Below are positions 42,738-50,992 of a stretch of 64,000 nt of DNA, one piece after another. The notes under the pieces were generated by a model that did not search any database, had not been told where the DNA came from, and worked only from the letters and a program-made list of their open reading frames with translations. The stretch comes from JAHEAO01 sp942492375 (GTDB taxonomy: Bacteria > Pseudomonadota > Alphaproteobacteria > Rhodobacterales > Rhodobacteraceae), in NCBI GenBank assembly GCA_942492375.1, contig CALOEL010000010.1:113753-177752 (forward strand), written 5' to 3'. How positions within the stretch are numbered: the first letter of the stretch is position 1; every line of letters starts with the position of its first letter. A program made the translations under genes and the position numbers.

Positions 42738-44276
42738 ATGGAAACGCTTGCATCCCTTGGTGACGGTTTCGCCGTCGCGCTGACCTGGCAGAACATCTTC
42801 CTTGCGCTGATGGGCTGCTTCCTGGGCACGATCATGGGCGCGCTGCCCGGCCTCGGCCCGTCGAACGGCGTCGCAATCCTGATCCCGCTGGCCTTCACGC
42901 TGGGGCTCGGGGCCACGCCCGCGCTGATTCTGCTCACCTCGGTCTATTACGGCGCGATGTATGGCGGACGGATCTCCTCGATCCTGCTGAACATCCCCGG
43001 CGACGAACCGGCGATGATGACCTGCCTCGACGGCTATCCGATGGCCAAGGCGGGGCGTGCCGGCGAGGCGCTGGCGCTATCGGGCATCGCCTCGTTCTTC
43101 GGCTCATTCTTCGCGACCTGGGGGCTGGTGCTGCTGGCGCCGCAACTCGTGAAGGTGGCGCTCCTGTTCGGCCCGGCGGAATATTTCGCCCTCTTCACGC
43201 TGGCCTTCGCGACGCTCGGCGGCATCTCGGCCACCAACCAGGCGAAATCCGCCTTCGCCGCCGCGCTCGGCCTTGGCCTTGCGATGGTCGGCGTCGACAC
43301 CCAGACCGGCGTGCCGCGCTTCACCTTCGGCGAGGTGCATCTTTATGACGGCATCGACTTCCTCGTCGCGATCGTCGGCCTCTTCGCCCTGTCCGAGGTC
43401 TTTGTCTTCCTCGAACACCGCGACACAGACCGGGACGCGGCGAAGCCGAAGATCGAGATCGGACGGATCACCCCAAGCTGGCCGCTGATCCGCCGTTGCA
43501 CGCCCACGATGATCCGCTCGACCGGACTCGGCTTCGTCGCCGGCGTGCTGCCCGGCGCGGGCGCCTCGCTGGGATCGTTCCTGGCCTATTCTGTGGAAAA
43601 GAAGGTCGCCGACCGCAAGGGCACCTTCGGCACCGGCGATCCGCGCGGCGTGGCCGCCCCCGAGGCGGGCAACAATGCCGCGGCCGGCGGCGCGCTGGTG
43701 CCGATGCTGGCGCTCGGCGTGCCGGGATCGGGCACCACGGCGGTGCTGCTCGCCGTGCTTCTGTCGCTCAACATCACGCCCGGCCCGCTGCTCTTCACCC
43801 AGAACCCCGACGTGGTCTGGGGCCTGATCGCGGCGCTCTTCATCGGCAACTTCATGCTGCTGGCGATGAACATCCCGATGGTCGGCCTGTTCACCCGCGT
43901 GCTGCTGGTGCCGCCGCGGATCCTGATGCCGATCGTCGCGATGGTGTCCTTCGTCGGGATCTACGGCATCTCCGGTTCCAGCTTCGACCTGATGGTCATG
44001 GTCGGCTTCGGCGTGATGGGCTGGGTCTTGCGCAAGCTCGACGTGCCGCTGGTGCCGATCATCCTCGGCACGCTCCTGGGCAATGCGATGGAGGCGAACC
44101 TGCGCCGCGCGATCACCATCGACAACGGCAACTGGTTCACGCTGATCGACTCGCCGCTGTCGATCACGCTCTGGATCATCGCCGCCGTGGGCTTCGTTCT
44201 GCCGATCCTCTTCGGCAAGGTGGTGAAGCGCCGGATGCGGATGGCGCGGGACGAGGAAGGCTCGCTCACCGACTGA
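42738..44276 (+). CDS. tctA: Tripartite tricarboxylate transporter large membrane subunit (TctA)
   Basis: 512 residues, about 12 helices. The signature FLGTIMGALPGLGPSNGVAI near residue 30 and its repeat GFVAGVLPGAGASLGSFLAY in the second half are characteristic of TctA. Carries the substrate with cation symport. Convergent with rlmE, stops 9 bases apart. Confidence 0.95.
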   Translation: METLASLGDGFAVALTWQNIFLALMGCFLGTIMGALPGLGPSNGVAILIPLAFTLGLGATPALILLTSVYYGAMYGGRISSILLNIPGDEPAMMTCLDGYPMAKAGRAGEALALSGIASFFGSFFATWGLVLLAPQLVKVALLFGPAEYFALFTLAFATLGGISATNQAKSAFAAALGLGLAMVGVDTQTGVPRFTFGEVHLYDGIDFLVAIVGLFALSEVFVFLEHRDTDRDAAKPKIEIGRITPSWPLIRRCTPTMIRSTGLGFVAGVLPGAGASLGSFLAYSVEKKVADRKGTFGTGDPRGVAAPEAGNNAAAGGALVPMLALGVPGSGTTAVLLAVLLSLNITPGPLLFTQNPDVVWGLIAALFIGNFMLLAMNIPMVGLFTRVLLVPPRILMPIVAMVSFVGIYGISGSSFDLMVMVGFGVMGWVLRKLDVPLVPIILGTLLGNAMEANLRRAITIDNGNWFTLIDSPLSITLWIIAAVGFVLPILFGKVVKRRMRMARDEEGSLTD

Positions 44277-44285
44277 CGCGCCGCC

Positions 44286-44987
44286 TCAACCTCGAAACCC
44301 GGTCGCCACGACGAACTTCTCGGATGAATCCGCCCGGCTCGCGGGCGGTTTCACATTGGCGACCTTGGTGAATTTCTGCTTCAGAAGCGCCTGCAACTCG
44401 CCCTCGGCCCCGCCGGCCAGAACCTTGGCGACGAAGGTGCCGCCCTCGTCCAGCACATCGAAGGCGAAATGCGCCGCCGCCTCGCACAGCGCCATGATCC
44501 GCAGGTGATCGGTCTGCTTGTGGCCCGAACTGGCCGCCGCCATGTCGGACATCACCACGTCGGCCCTGCCGTCCAGCCAGTCCTTGACCTTGTCATCGGC
44601 GCCGTCTTCCAGAAAATCGAGCTGGTGGATCTCGGCCCCGGCGATCGGCTCGACCTCCTGCAGGTCGATCCCCAGCACCCGGCCCACCGCCTTGCCCGGC
44701 TTCTGGCCCAGCGCATTGACCCGCTCGACGGCAATCTGGCACCAGCCGCCGGGCGCGCAGCCCAGATCGACGACGCGGGCGCCGGGCACCAGAAACCGGT
44801 ACTTGTCATCGAGATCGCGGATCTTGAAAGCCGCCCGGCCGCGATAACCCTCGGCCTTGGCCATCTTCACGTAAGGATCATTCAGTTGCCGCTCCAGCCA
44901 CAGCGTCGAGCTCAACCGACGTCCGCGCGCAGTCTTGACCTTGACCCGCAGATCCCGCGTTCCGCGCCCGCTCGTCTTCTTCGCCAT
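44286..44987 (-). CDS. rlmE: 23S rRNA 2'-O-ribose U2552 methyltransferase
   Basis: 233 residues of the FtsJ/RrmJ family. SAM motif VVDLGCAPGGWCQ near residue 72; MSDMAAASSGHKQTDH and the catalytic K-D-K-E pattern, including VAKVLAGG with its Lys, are visible. Start at MAKKTSGRGTRDL, 104 bases after the ppx stop on the same strand. Confidence 0.95.
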   Translation of the reverse strand: MAKKTSGRGTRDLRVKVKTARGRRLSSTLWLERQLNDPYVKMAKAEGYRGRAAFKIRDLDDKYRFLVPGARVVDLGCAPGGWCQIAVERVNALGQKPGKAVGRVLGIDLQEVEPIAGAEIHQLDFLEDGADDKVKDWLDGRADVVMSDMAAASSGHKQTDHLRIMALCEAAAHFAFDVLDEGGTFVAKVLAGGAEGELQALLKQKFTKVANVKPPASRADSSEKFVVATGFRG

Positions 44988-45026
44988 CGCGCTCCGACCG
45001 GTACAAGGCACCGGCCCCCCGACATC

Positions 45027-45045
45027 ATTTGTCCAAAAATATCCA
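45027..45045 (+). repeat. Degenerate copy of the dispersed repeat
   Basis: CATTTGTCCAAAAATATCC matches the left half of the dispersed repeat (CATTTGTCCCGCAAATATCC near 981) but the CCGCCGGAGGC half is lost. Located in the ppx-rlmE gap. Confidence 0.5.
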
Positions 45046-45091
45046 GACCCCGCACATGCCGCAAAAGCACCGCCGGGGCAAGGGCGGGGGC

Positions 45092-46204
45092 TTAATACGG
45101 GCCGTCCTCCAGCACGCCATCCGCCGACATCTGCGCGTAAAGCAGCCCCTCGCGAAGCCCGCGATCGGCCACCGAAAGCCGGTCGGTCGGCCAGACCCTG
45201 AGCAGCGCCTGCAGGATCGCCGAGCCCGACATGATCAGGGCGTGCCGGTCCCGGCCGATCCGGGGATCGCTGCGCCGCCCCTCGGGGCCGAGCGACAGGT
45301 AGTTGCGGATCACCCGGTCGATCTGGTCCGAGGTCATCCGCAGCCCGTCGACCTTGTTGCGGTCGTAGCGGCGCAGACCCAGATGGCTGGCCGCGACGGT
45401 GGTGACGGTCCCGGACGTGCCGATGATCTGGAACCCCTCGCGGGCCTGTTCGGCGGCATAGGGCGCGAATGTGGCCAGGTTCTCTTCGAAGAACCAGCTC
45501 ATCAGCGCGAACCGCGCCGCATCGTCTACCACATCGTCGAACTGGTCGCGCAGCGTCGCGACGCCATGCGGGACAGAGATCCAGTCGACCACCTTGGCGT
45601 GGGGAAACGGGCTCTGGCCGGGCTTGAACCCGGTATGCAGCCGCATGATCGCCTTCGGCCGCTCGATCCGCGGCACGTTCGAAAGGTCGATCCAGACCAA
45701 CTCGGTAGAGCCGCCGCCGATATCCACGACCAGAAGCTGCTCGGTCCGGGTCGAGACCAGCGGCGCGCAGGAGATGACCGCCAGCCGCGCCTCTTCCTCT
45801 GGCTCGATGATATCGAGCTTGAGCCCGGTCTCGGTCCGGACATAGCGGATGAATTCGTTGGCATTCGACGCGCGGCGGCAGGCCTCGGTCGCGATCAGCC
45901 GCATCCGCTTGACCTTGTGCTTTTCCAGTTTCTTGCGGCAGATGCGCAGCGCCTGAACGGTGCGCCCCATCGAGGCGCGCGACAGCCTCCCGGAGGCTTC
46001 GAGCCCCGAGCCAAGCTGGACCGACTTGGAAAAACTGTCGACGACGTGGAACTGGTTGCCCTTCGGTTGGGCAATCAGCATACGGCAACTGTTTGTGCCC
46101 AGATCCAGCGCGGCATAGAGATCCGCGGGATCGGGCTTGGACGGCGCGGGTGGCTCGACCGGATTCAGGAACGCGCCCGCACCACTGGGACGCTTGGGCG
46201 TCAT
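45092..46204 (-). CDS. ppx: Exopolyphosphatase / pppGpp phosphatase family (Ppx/GppA)
   Basis: 370 residues of the ASKHA fold. ALDLGTNSCRMLIAQP is the first phosphate loop, and VVDIGGGSTELVWIDL the second near residue 163. The truncated length (two domains, no HD-like C-terminal domains) fits alphaproteobacterial Ppx/GppA. It splits polyphosphate or pppGpp; which one cannot be decided. Together with ppk2 at 11312 it suggests active polyphosphate turnover. Confidence 0.9.
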   Translation of the reverse strand: MTPKRPSGAGAFLNPVEPPAPSKPDPADLYAALDLGTNSCRMLIAQPKGNQFHVVDSFSKSVQLGSGLEASGRLSRASMGRTVQALRICRKKLEKHKVKRMRLIATEACRRASNANEFIRYVRTETGLKLDIIEPEEEARLAVISCAPLVSTRTEQLLVVDIGGGSTELVWIDLSNVPRIERPKAIMRLHTGFKPGQSPFPHAKVVDWISVPHGVATLRDQFDDVVDDAARFALMSWFFEENLATFAPYAAEQAREGFQIIGTSGTVTTVAASHLGLRRYDRNKVDGLRMTSDQIDRVIRNYLSLGPEGRRSDPRIGRDRHALIMSGSAILQALLRVWPTDRLSVADRGLREGLLYAQMSADGVLEDGPY

Positions 46205-46450
46205 GGATCGCCCTCCGATTTCAACTTACGGTCAGCCTACCGACCCCCCGTGCTTCGCGCAAGTGGCATGGCGCGGCCGGCTCATGATCTCCATGAAGAT
46301 TTTTCACGCGCAGAAGACTGGCCCTCGGAGCCCAAACCGCCTAGGCCCATTTTGCGACCACGAGGTCGCTCTGCGCGCGCGCCATGTCGAAAACCGACAC
46401 CGGTGACGCAAATGCTGCGCGTAGAAGCGGAGCACGAAAAGGAATCGGCA

Positions 46451-46753
46451 ATGGCGGATGTGACACTGGTTTTCTGGCGCGACATCCCGGCCCAGGTGAT
46501 CGTGGGCAAGGGGCGGCGCGGCGCGAAGGTGCAACTGCCGGAACGGTTCGAGCAGGCCATAGACCGCGCCGCGATGAAGGCCGGCATGGCCGGGACAGAC
46601 GACTACCTTGCCGAATGGCGCAAGGCAGAGCCCTACCCCGTCGATGGCGGCGGGTCCGACATTGAAATCGCGCAGTCCGAGGCCGCGCGGCTCGACGCTG
46701 AATACGATCAGGACCGGATAAAGACCCTGATCGCCAATCTTGGATGGGCATGA
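46451..46753 (+). CDS. Small 'virulence factor' family protein of one-carbon cluster
   Basis: 100 residues: MADVTLVFWRDIPAQVIVGKG, KVQLPERFEQAIDRAAMKAG, DDYLAEWRKAEPYP. This matches the short family annotated as 'virulence factor' in Rhodobacterales and rhizobia, usually next to methylenetetrahydrofolate reductase. Its biochemical role is unknown; the name should not be taken as function. Start at MADVTLVF. Overlaps or abuts the MetF-like gene. Confidence 0.8.
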   Translation: MADVTLVFWRDIPAQVIVGKGRRGAKVQLPERFEQAIDRAAMKAGMAGTDDYLAEWRKAEPYPVDGGGSDIEIAQSEAARLDAEYDQDRIKTLIANLGWA

Positions 46754-46779
46754 ACCCCCGCTCGCTTCTGGAGGCTGCA

Positions 46780-47706
46780 ATGGCACTTCTGAACTTCCGC
46801 AAGAAAGACACTTTCACCGCTCCGTCCCGCGCCATGTTCGAGGCGTTCCTGCGCGGCTATTCGATAGAGGTGATGCCGCGCACCGCCGAGAAGGTCGAGG
46901 ATTTCCGCACCATCCTGCCCGCCGGCACCCGGGTCTACATCGCCCATATCGACGGCACCCCGATCGAGGACATGGTCGCGACCGCCAAGCGGCTGAACGA
47001 TGCCGGAATGAACGTGATGCCGCATTTCCCGGCCCGGATCATCGCCGATGCCGCGATGCTTAAAGACTGGATCGCCCGCTACCAGGGCGAGGCCGATGTG
47101 CGCCAGGGCCTGATCCTGGCCGGCAACCCCGCCGAGCAGCGCGGCGAGTTCCATTCCTCGATGCAGCTTCTGGAGACCGGCCTGTTCGACAAGGCGGGCT
47201 TCGAACGCCTGCATGTCGCCGGCCACCCCGAGGGCAACCGCGACATCGACCCCGACGGGTCGGATCACCAGGTGTCCGAGGCCCTGCGCTGGAAGAACGC
47301 CTTTGCCGAGCGCACCGATGCGACGATGGCGATCGCCACCCAGTTCTGCTTCGACGCCAAGCCGGTCATCGCCTGGGTCGACCGCCTGGCCGCCGAGGGC
47401 ATCACCCTGCCCGTCCATATCGGCATCGCCGGTCCCGCCAAGCTGCAGACGCTGATCAAGTTCGCCATCGCCTGCGGCGTCGGCCCGTCGCTGAAGGTGC
47501 TGCAGAAGCGGGCGATGGACGTGACCAAGCTGGTCCTGCCCTACGAGCCCACCGACGTCATCGCGGAACTCGCCGCCCATAAGGCCGCCAACCCGGCCTT
47601 CAACATCGAGCAGGTGCATTTCTTCCCGCTGGGGGGTATCACCGCCAATGCCAACTGGGCGATCCAGAACGGGGGCGACAGCGCCCGGCCCGCCAACGCA
47701 GCCTGA
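46780..47706 (+). CDS. Methylenetetrahydrofolate reductase-like protein (MetF family)
   Basis: 308 residues, TIM-barrel protein of the MTHFR family: FEAFLRGYSIEVMPRTAEKV, GLILAGNPAEQRGEFHSSMQ, HVAGHPEGNRDID, and the C-terminal VHFFPLGGITANANWA. Predicted to reduce methylene-THF to methyl-THF or the reverse with NAD(P)H. I chose ATG 46780 because GGAGG lies 6 bases upstream; ATGs at 46744 and 46750 (ATGA overlap with the previous stop) are alternatives. Part of the corrinoid/folate methyl-transfer cluster. Confidence 0.85.
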   Translation: MALLNFRKKDTFTAPSRAMFEAFLRGYSIEVMPRTAEKVEDFRTILPAGTRVYIAHIDGTPIEDMVATAKRLNDAGMNVMPHFPARIIADAAMLKDWIARYQGEADVRQGLILAGNPAEQRGEFHSSMQLLETGLFDKAGFERLHVAGHPEGNRDIDPDGSDHQVSEALRWKNAFAERTDATMAIATQFCFDAKPVIAWVDRLAAEGITLPVHIGIAGPAKLQTLIKFAIACGVGPSLKVLQKRAMDVTKLVLPYEPTDVIAELAAHKAANPAFNIEQVHFFPLGGITANANWAIQNGGDSARPANAA

Positions 47707-47721
47707 ACCTTAGGAAGACAT

Positions 47722-48681
47722 ATGACCCGCACCGTTCTCGAAAGCAAAACCAAGACCGTCACAATCGGCTTTGACGAACCCTTCTGCGTGATCGGAGAGC
47801 GGATCAACCCGACAGGGCGCAAGGCGCTGGCCGCCCAGCTCGAGGCGGGCGACTTTTCCACCGTCGAGAAGGATGCGCTGGAACAGGTCGCCTGTGGTGC
47901 CATGGTTCTCGATGTCAATGCGGGCGTGGTCTACAACTCCAACCCCAACCCGAACGAGACCGAACCGCCGCTGATGACCAGGATGATCGAGCTGGTTCAA
48001 GGGCTTGTCGATGTACCTTTATGTATCGACTCGTCCGTGCCCGGCGCCCTCGAGGCCGGTCTGGCCATGGCCGAGGGCCGTCCGCTGCTGAACTCGGTGA
48101 CGGGCGAGGAGGAGCGGCTGGAACTGGTCCTGCCGCTGGTCAAGAAGTACAACGTGCCGGTCGTGGCGATCTCGAACGACGATACCGGCATCTCGATGGA
48201 CCCCGACGTGCGCTTCGCCGTCGCCAAGAAGATCGTCGAGCGGGCCGCCGATTTCGGCATACCCGCGCATGACATCGTGGTCGATCCGCTGGTGATGCCG
48301 ATCGGCGCGCTCGGCACCGCAGGCCAGCAGGTCTTCACCCTCGTCCGGCGCCTGCGCGAAGAACTGGGGGTGAACACCACCTGCGGCGCGTCGAATATCA
48401 GCTTCGGCCTGCCGAACCGGCACGGGATCAACGCCGCCTTCCTGCCGATGGCAATCTGCGCCGGGATGACCAGCGCGATCATGAACCCGGTCCGCCCGGT
48501 CGAGATGGAGGCGATCCGTGCCGCCAATTTCCTGATGAACAACGATGCCAATGGCAGTGAGTGGATCAAGTTCGCCAAGGTCATGGATCAGGTCAAGGAA
48601 GGCGCGAATTTCGCCGAAGCCTCGACCGCAGCCCGCGCCAGCGGCGCCGGTCGCGACGGCCGCCGCCGCCGCCGGGCCTGA
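47722..48681 (+). CDS. Methyltetrahydrofolate:corrinoid methyltransferase (DHPS-like)
   Basis: 319 residues, pterin-binding TIM barrel. CVIGERINPTGRKALA, VLDVNAG, CIDSSVPGALEAG, NSVTGEEERL and NTTCGASNISFGLPNR are the family signatures, including the pterin-binding Asn/Asp residues. It moves methyl groups between tetrahydrofolate and a corrinoid protein. It follows the MetF-like gene by 15 bases. No corrinoid (B12-binding) protein is encoded beside it, so its partner must lie elsewhere. The basic Arg-rich tail (GRDGRRRRRA) is unusual. Confidence 0.9.
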   Translation: MTRTVLESKTKTVTIGFDEPFCVIGERINPTGRKALAAQLEAGDFSTVEKDALEQVACGAMVLDVNAGVVYNSNPNPNETEPPLMTRMIELVQGLVDVPLCIDSSVPGALEAGLAMAEGRPLLNSVTGEEERLELVLPLVKKYNVPVVAISNDDTGISMDPDVRFAVAKKIVERAADFGIPAHDIVVDPLVMPIGALGTAGQQVFTLVRRLREELGVNTTCGASNISFGLPNRHGINAAFLPMAICAGMTSAIMNPVRPVEMEAIRAANFLMNNDANGSEWIKFAKVMDQVKEGANFAEASTAARASGAGRDGRRRRRA

Positions 48682-48713
48682 ACCGTCCGGCACCGCGCCG
48701 CCGATACCAGAAC

Positions 48714-48740
48714 GAAGCCCCGGACCCGATCCGGGGCTTC
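48714..48740 (+). terminator. Hairpin between methyltransferase and convergent gene
   Basis: GAAGCCCCGGA - CCCGA - TCCGGGGCTTC, an 11-bp perfect stem. Only a weak T-run follows on the plus strand (GCGTTTC). It lies in the 65-base gap between convergent genes and may act in both directions. Confidence 0.7.
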
Positions 48741-48746
48741 GGCGTT

Positions 48747-49454
48747 TCAGGGCCTGCCCGGTCCGCCTTCGGCCGTTTCGATGCTGCGATGCATCCGCCA
48801 CCAGGCCAGCCCGTCTTCGCGCATATATCGGGCATTGCGGCGGATGCGTTCATCACCGCTCTGTCGCTGCGCCTCCAGCCAGTCCCAAAGGCCGGGCGGT
48901 CGCACCGCCTGGGCCAGCCGGCAGAGCGGCTTGAACTCCTCGAGCCCGGTCCCGTCGGTGACAGCCCGCTGGCAGATCGGGACCAGCCGCGCGATATCGC
49001 ACTCGGTCAGCCTTGCCTGGGTCAGCCGCCGCGCCAAAGATTTCTTCGCGTAGCCCGAACGGAACCACATCGGATCCTCTTCCAGGAAGGTCAGGGCGAA
49101 ATCGACCAGATGCGCGTGATCGGGCGGCCAGCCGCCGCCATAACCCGCATCGAGGGTCAGCTGCATCAGACCGAGGTGATCGCCCGCGACCCGGTCCAGC
49201 GCTTCGGTCCAGGGCCGGTAATCGCAGGGGCGCAGCGACGGGATGGCACGGGCGACCGGTCCGGCGCGGCGCAGAAACGAAACCGCAGCCGCGACCGCTT
49301 CGGGCGACATTCTGCGCCAGCGGTCCGCCCGGTCGGCGGCGCGCGCGGCGCGCAACTGCTGGCAATAGTCCCGCAATTCCGCCACGCGGTCGGCATGGAC
49401 CCGCATCGGGTCGATCAGACCCAGAAGGAATGACGGTGGACGATAGCCGGACAT
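48747..49454 (-). CDS. Conserved hypothetical protein
   Basis: 235 residues, helical, no signal peptide or membrane segment. Rich in Arg and Trp: MSGYRPPSFLLGLIDPMRVHA, YGGGWPPDHAHLVDF, YAKKSLARRLTQARL, YMREDGLAWWRMH. I do not recognise the family. Convergent with the one-carbon genes. Codon use looks like its neighbours, so it is probably a resident gene. Confidence 0.65.
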   Translation of the reverse strand: MSGYRPPSFLLGLIDPMRVHADRVAELRDYCQQLRAARAADRADRWRRMSPEAVAAAVSFLRRAGPVARAIPSLRPCDYRPWTEALDRVAGDHLGLMQLTLDAGYGGGWPPDHAHLVDFALTFLEEDPMWFRSGYAKKSLARRLTQARLTECDIARLVPICQRAVTDGTGLEEFKPLCRLAQAVRPPGLWDWLEAQRQSGDERIRRNARYMREDGLAWWRMHRSIETAEGGPGRP

Positions 49455-49502
49455 CTTCCCGGTGATAAACCGTCCGCGGGGCAGAAAAATGGCAGCCCGG
49501 CG

Positions 49503-50042
49503 CTATTTCAGATGATCCGTCGTGAACAAAAGATCTTCGCCCGCGCCGGTATGGCAGGCGATGCAGCCCTCATCCGCGCCCTTGGCCACGCGTCCGGCCA
49601 GCTGCATCCCGGCCGGGTTCTGGTCGAGCGTGCCATCGGGCAGATATTTCGCCCAGAACCAGTTCGCATTGTCGGGGTCGTAGCCCTCTTCGCGGCGGAA
49701 CATCACCGTTACCGCGTCGAGATGCTCGGCGGGATTCGACAGGACCGCGCCTGCTTCGACGCCTTCCGGCCCGTAATTCCGCTTGACCACCAGATCGCCC
49801 GTGTGGCCGCTGACGTCCGCCGTAGTATAGAAGGTTTCCAGCATCATCCCGTGCGGGTCGGTGCCGGGATATGGCACGGTCATGATCGCCCCGTCGCCGG
49901 CAAGCCGCGCCTCGACCATCACGGACCAGAGCAGCTTGGCATATTCGGCATCGGCATCGGTGCCGAAGGGCGCATCCTGCGCCATAGTGGCGGAACCTGG
50001 CAGTGTCAGCGCCATGATTGCCGCGGTAATCATGCGTCTCAT
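49503..50042 (-). CDS. Cytochrome P460 family protein
   Basis: 179 residues with a signal peptide (ITAAIMALTLPGSATMAQ). The C-terminal GCIACHTGAGED holds a c-type heme site CxxCH. VPYPGTDPHGMMLETFYTT and GDLVVKRNYGPEG match the cytochrome P460 domain, which in nitrifiers and methanotrophs oxidises hydroxylamine or detoxifies NO. The lysine cross-link residue cannot be identified by eye. Periplasmic. A GGAGGGTTGAG ribosome site precedes the start. Confidence 0.85.
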   Translation of the reverse strand: MRRMITAAIMALTLPGSATMAQDAPFGTDADAEYAKLLWSVMVEARLAGDGAIMTVPYPGTDPHGMMLETFYTTADVSGHTGDLVVKRNYGPEGVEAGAVLSNPAEHLDAVTVMFRREEGYDPDNANWFWAKYLPDGTLDQNPAGMQLAGRVAKGADEGCIACHTGAGEDLLFTTDHLK

Positions 50043-50215
50043 CTCTCAACCCTCCTTGTCCTGATCCCTTCAGATTAAGGCCGAATCGGCGCCGGACGGG
50101 TCACATCGGCATGACAATCGAGTGAAGCCGCCCGCCCCCGCCCCGCGGACATGGCCCTTGCGCGCGCCCCGCCAACACCCCAGCATGTTGCATCTGTCTG
50201 CGAGGTTTCGCGCCC

Positions 50216-50893
50216 ATGATCCATAAAAGCGTGCCGTCAGCGCTTCCTCCGCTACTCCGGCTGCTGCTGCGTGCCGCGACGGTGCTGGCGCTGGCCTATG
50301 CGGCGCATCTGCTGATGAACTGGACCAGCGCGCGGTTGAAGGCGCTGCCCGAGGGCGAGTCCTCGGTGATGCTGACATCGCTGCTGGTGCTGATCCTGGC
50401 GGCCTATGCCGTCCTGATCGCGATTCCGTTCGTGCCGGGGGTCGAGATCGGGCTGGCGCTGCTGCTGATGCAGGGGCCGCCGGTCGCCCCGCTGGTCTAT
50501 GCCGCCTCGGTGGCCGGGCTCTATCTGGCCTATGTCGTGGGTCGCTGGCTTCCGCTTGCGGTGATCCGACGGACATTGTCGGATCTGGGGCTTGCGCGCG
50601 CCGCCTCGCTGATCGACCGGGTCGACCCGCTGCGTCCCGAGGATCGTCTGTCGCTGTTGTCGGACCGGCTTCCGGCCTGGCTCGGCCGGCATGTCGTGCG
50701 CTGGCGCTACCTGCTGCTGGCGGTGCTCGTGAACTTCCCCGGCACCACCCTGATCGGCGGCGGCGGCGGCATCGCGATGATCGCCGGTCTCAGCCGGCTG
50801 TTCACGCCCTGGGCCACGGCGGTGACCTTTCTTGTCGCGGTTCTGCCGGTGCCGCTTGGCATCTGGTTCTTCGGTATCGGGCGGCTGCCCTGA
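50216..50893 (+). CDS. Membrane protein, VTT/DedA-like
   Basis: 225 residues, five to six helices. VMLTSLLVLILAAYAVLIAIPFVPGVEIGLA and RYLLLAVLVNFPGTTLIGGGGGIAMIAG resemble the re-entrant FxxR/G..G loops of the VTT (SNARE-associated/DedA) fold, but the similarity is only at pattern level. Role unknown. Divergent from the P460 gene. Confidence 0.6.
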   Translation: MIHKSVPSALPPLLRLLLRAATVLALAYAAHLLMNWTSARLKALPEGESSVMLTSLLVLILAAYAVLIAIPFVPGVEIGLALLLMQGPPVAPLVYAASVAGLYLAYVVGRWLPLAVIRRTLSDLGLARAASLIDRVDPLRPEDRLSLLSDRLPAWLGRHVVRWRYLLLAVLVNFPGTTLIGGGGGIAMIAGLSRLFTPWATAVTFLVAVLPVPLGIWFFGIGRLP

Positions 50894-50992
50894 TTTCTGC
50901 CGCAAGCGAGCCAGATTGTGACGTGCCCCGGCTTCCTTCCCCTCGGCGATCGGATAAGGTCGCGCCAGTGAAACCCGCGCTTTGAGGCTACC

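Noticed and set aside
46205..46450. Possible cobalamin riboswitch upstream of the one-carbon cluster
   Set aside because: No B12-box-like sequence or matching core helices seen.
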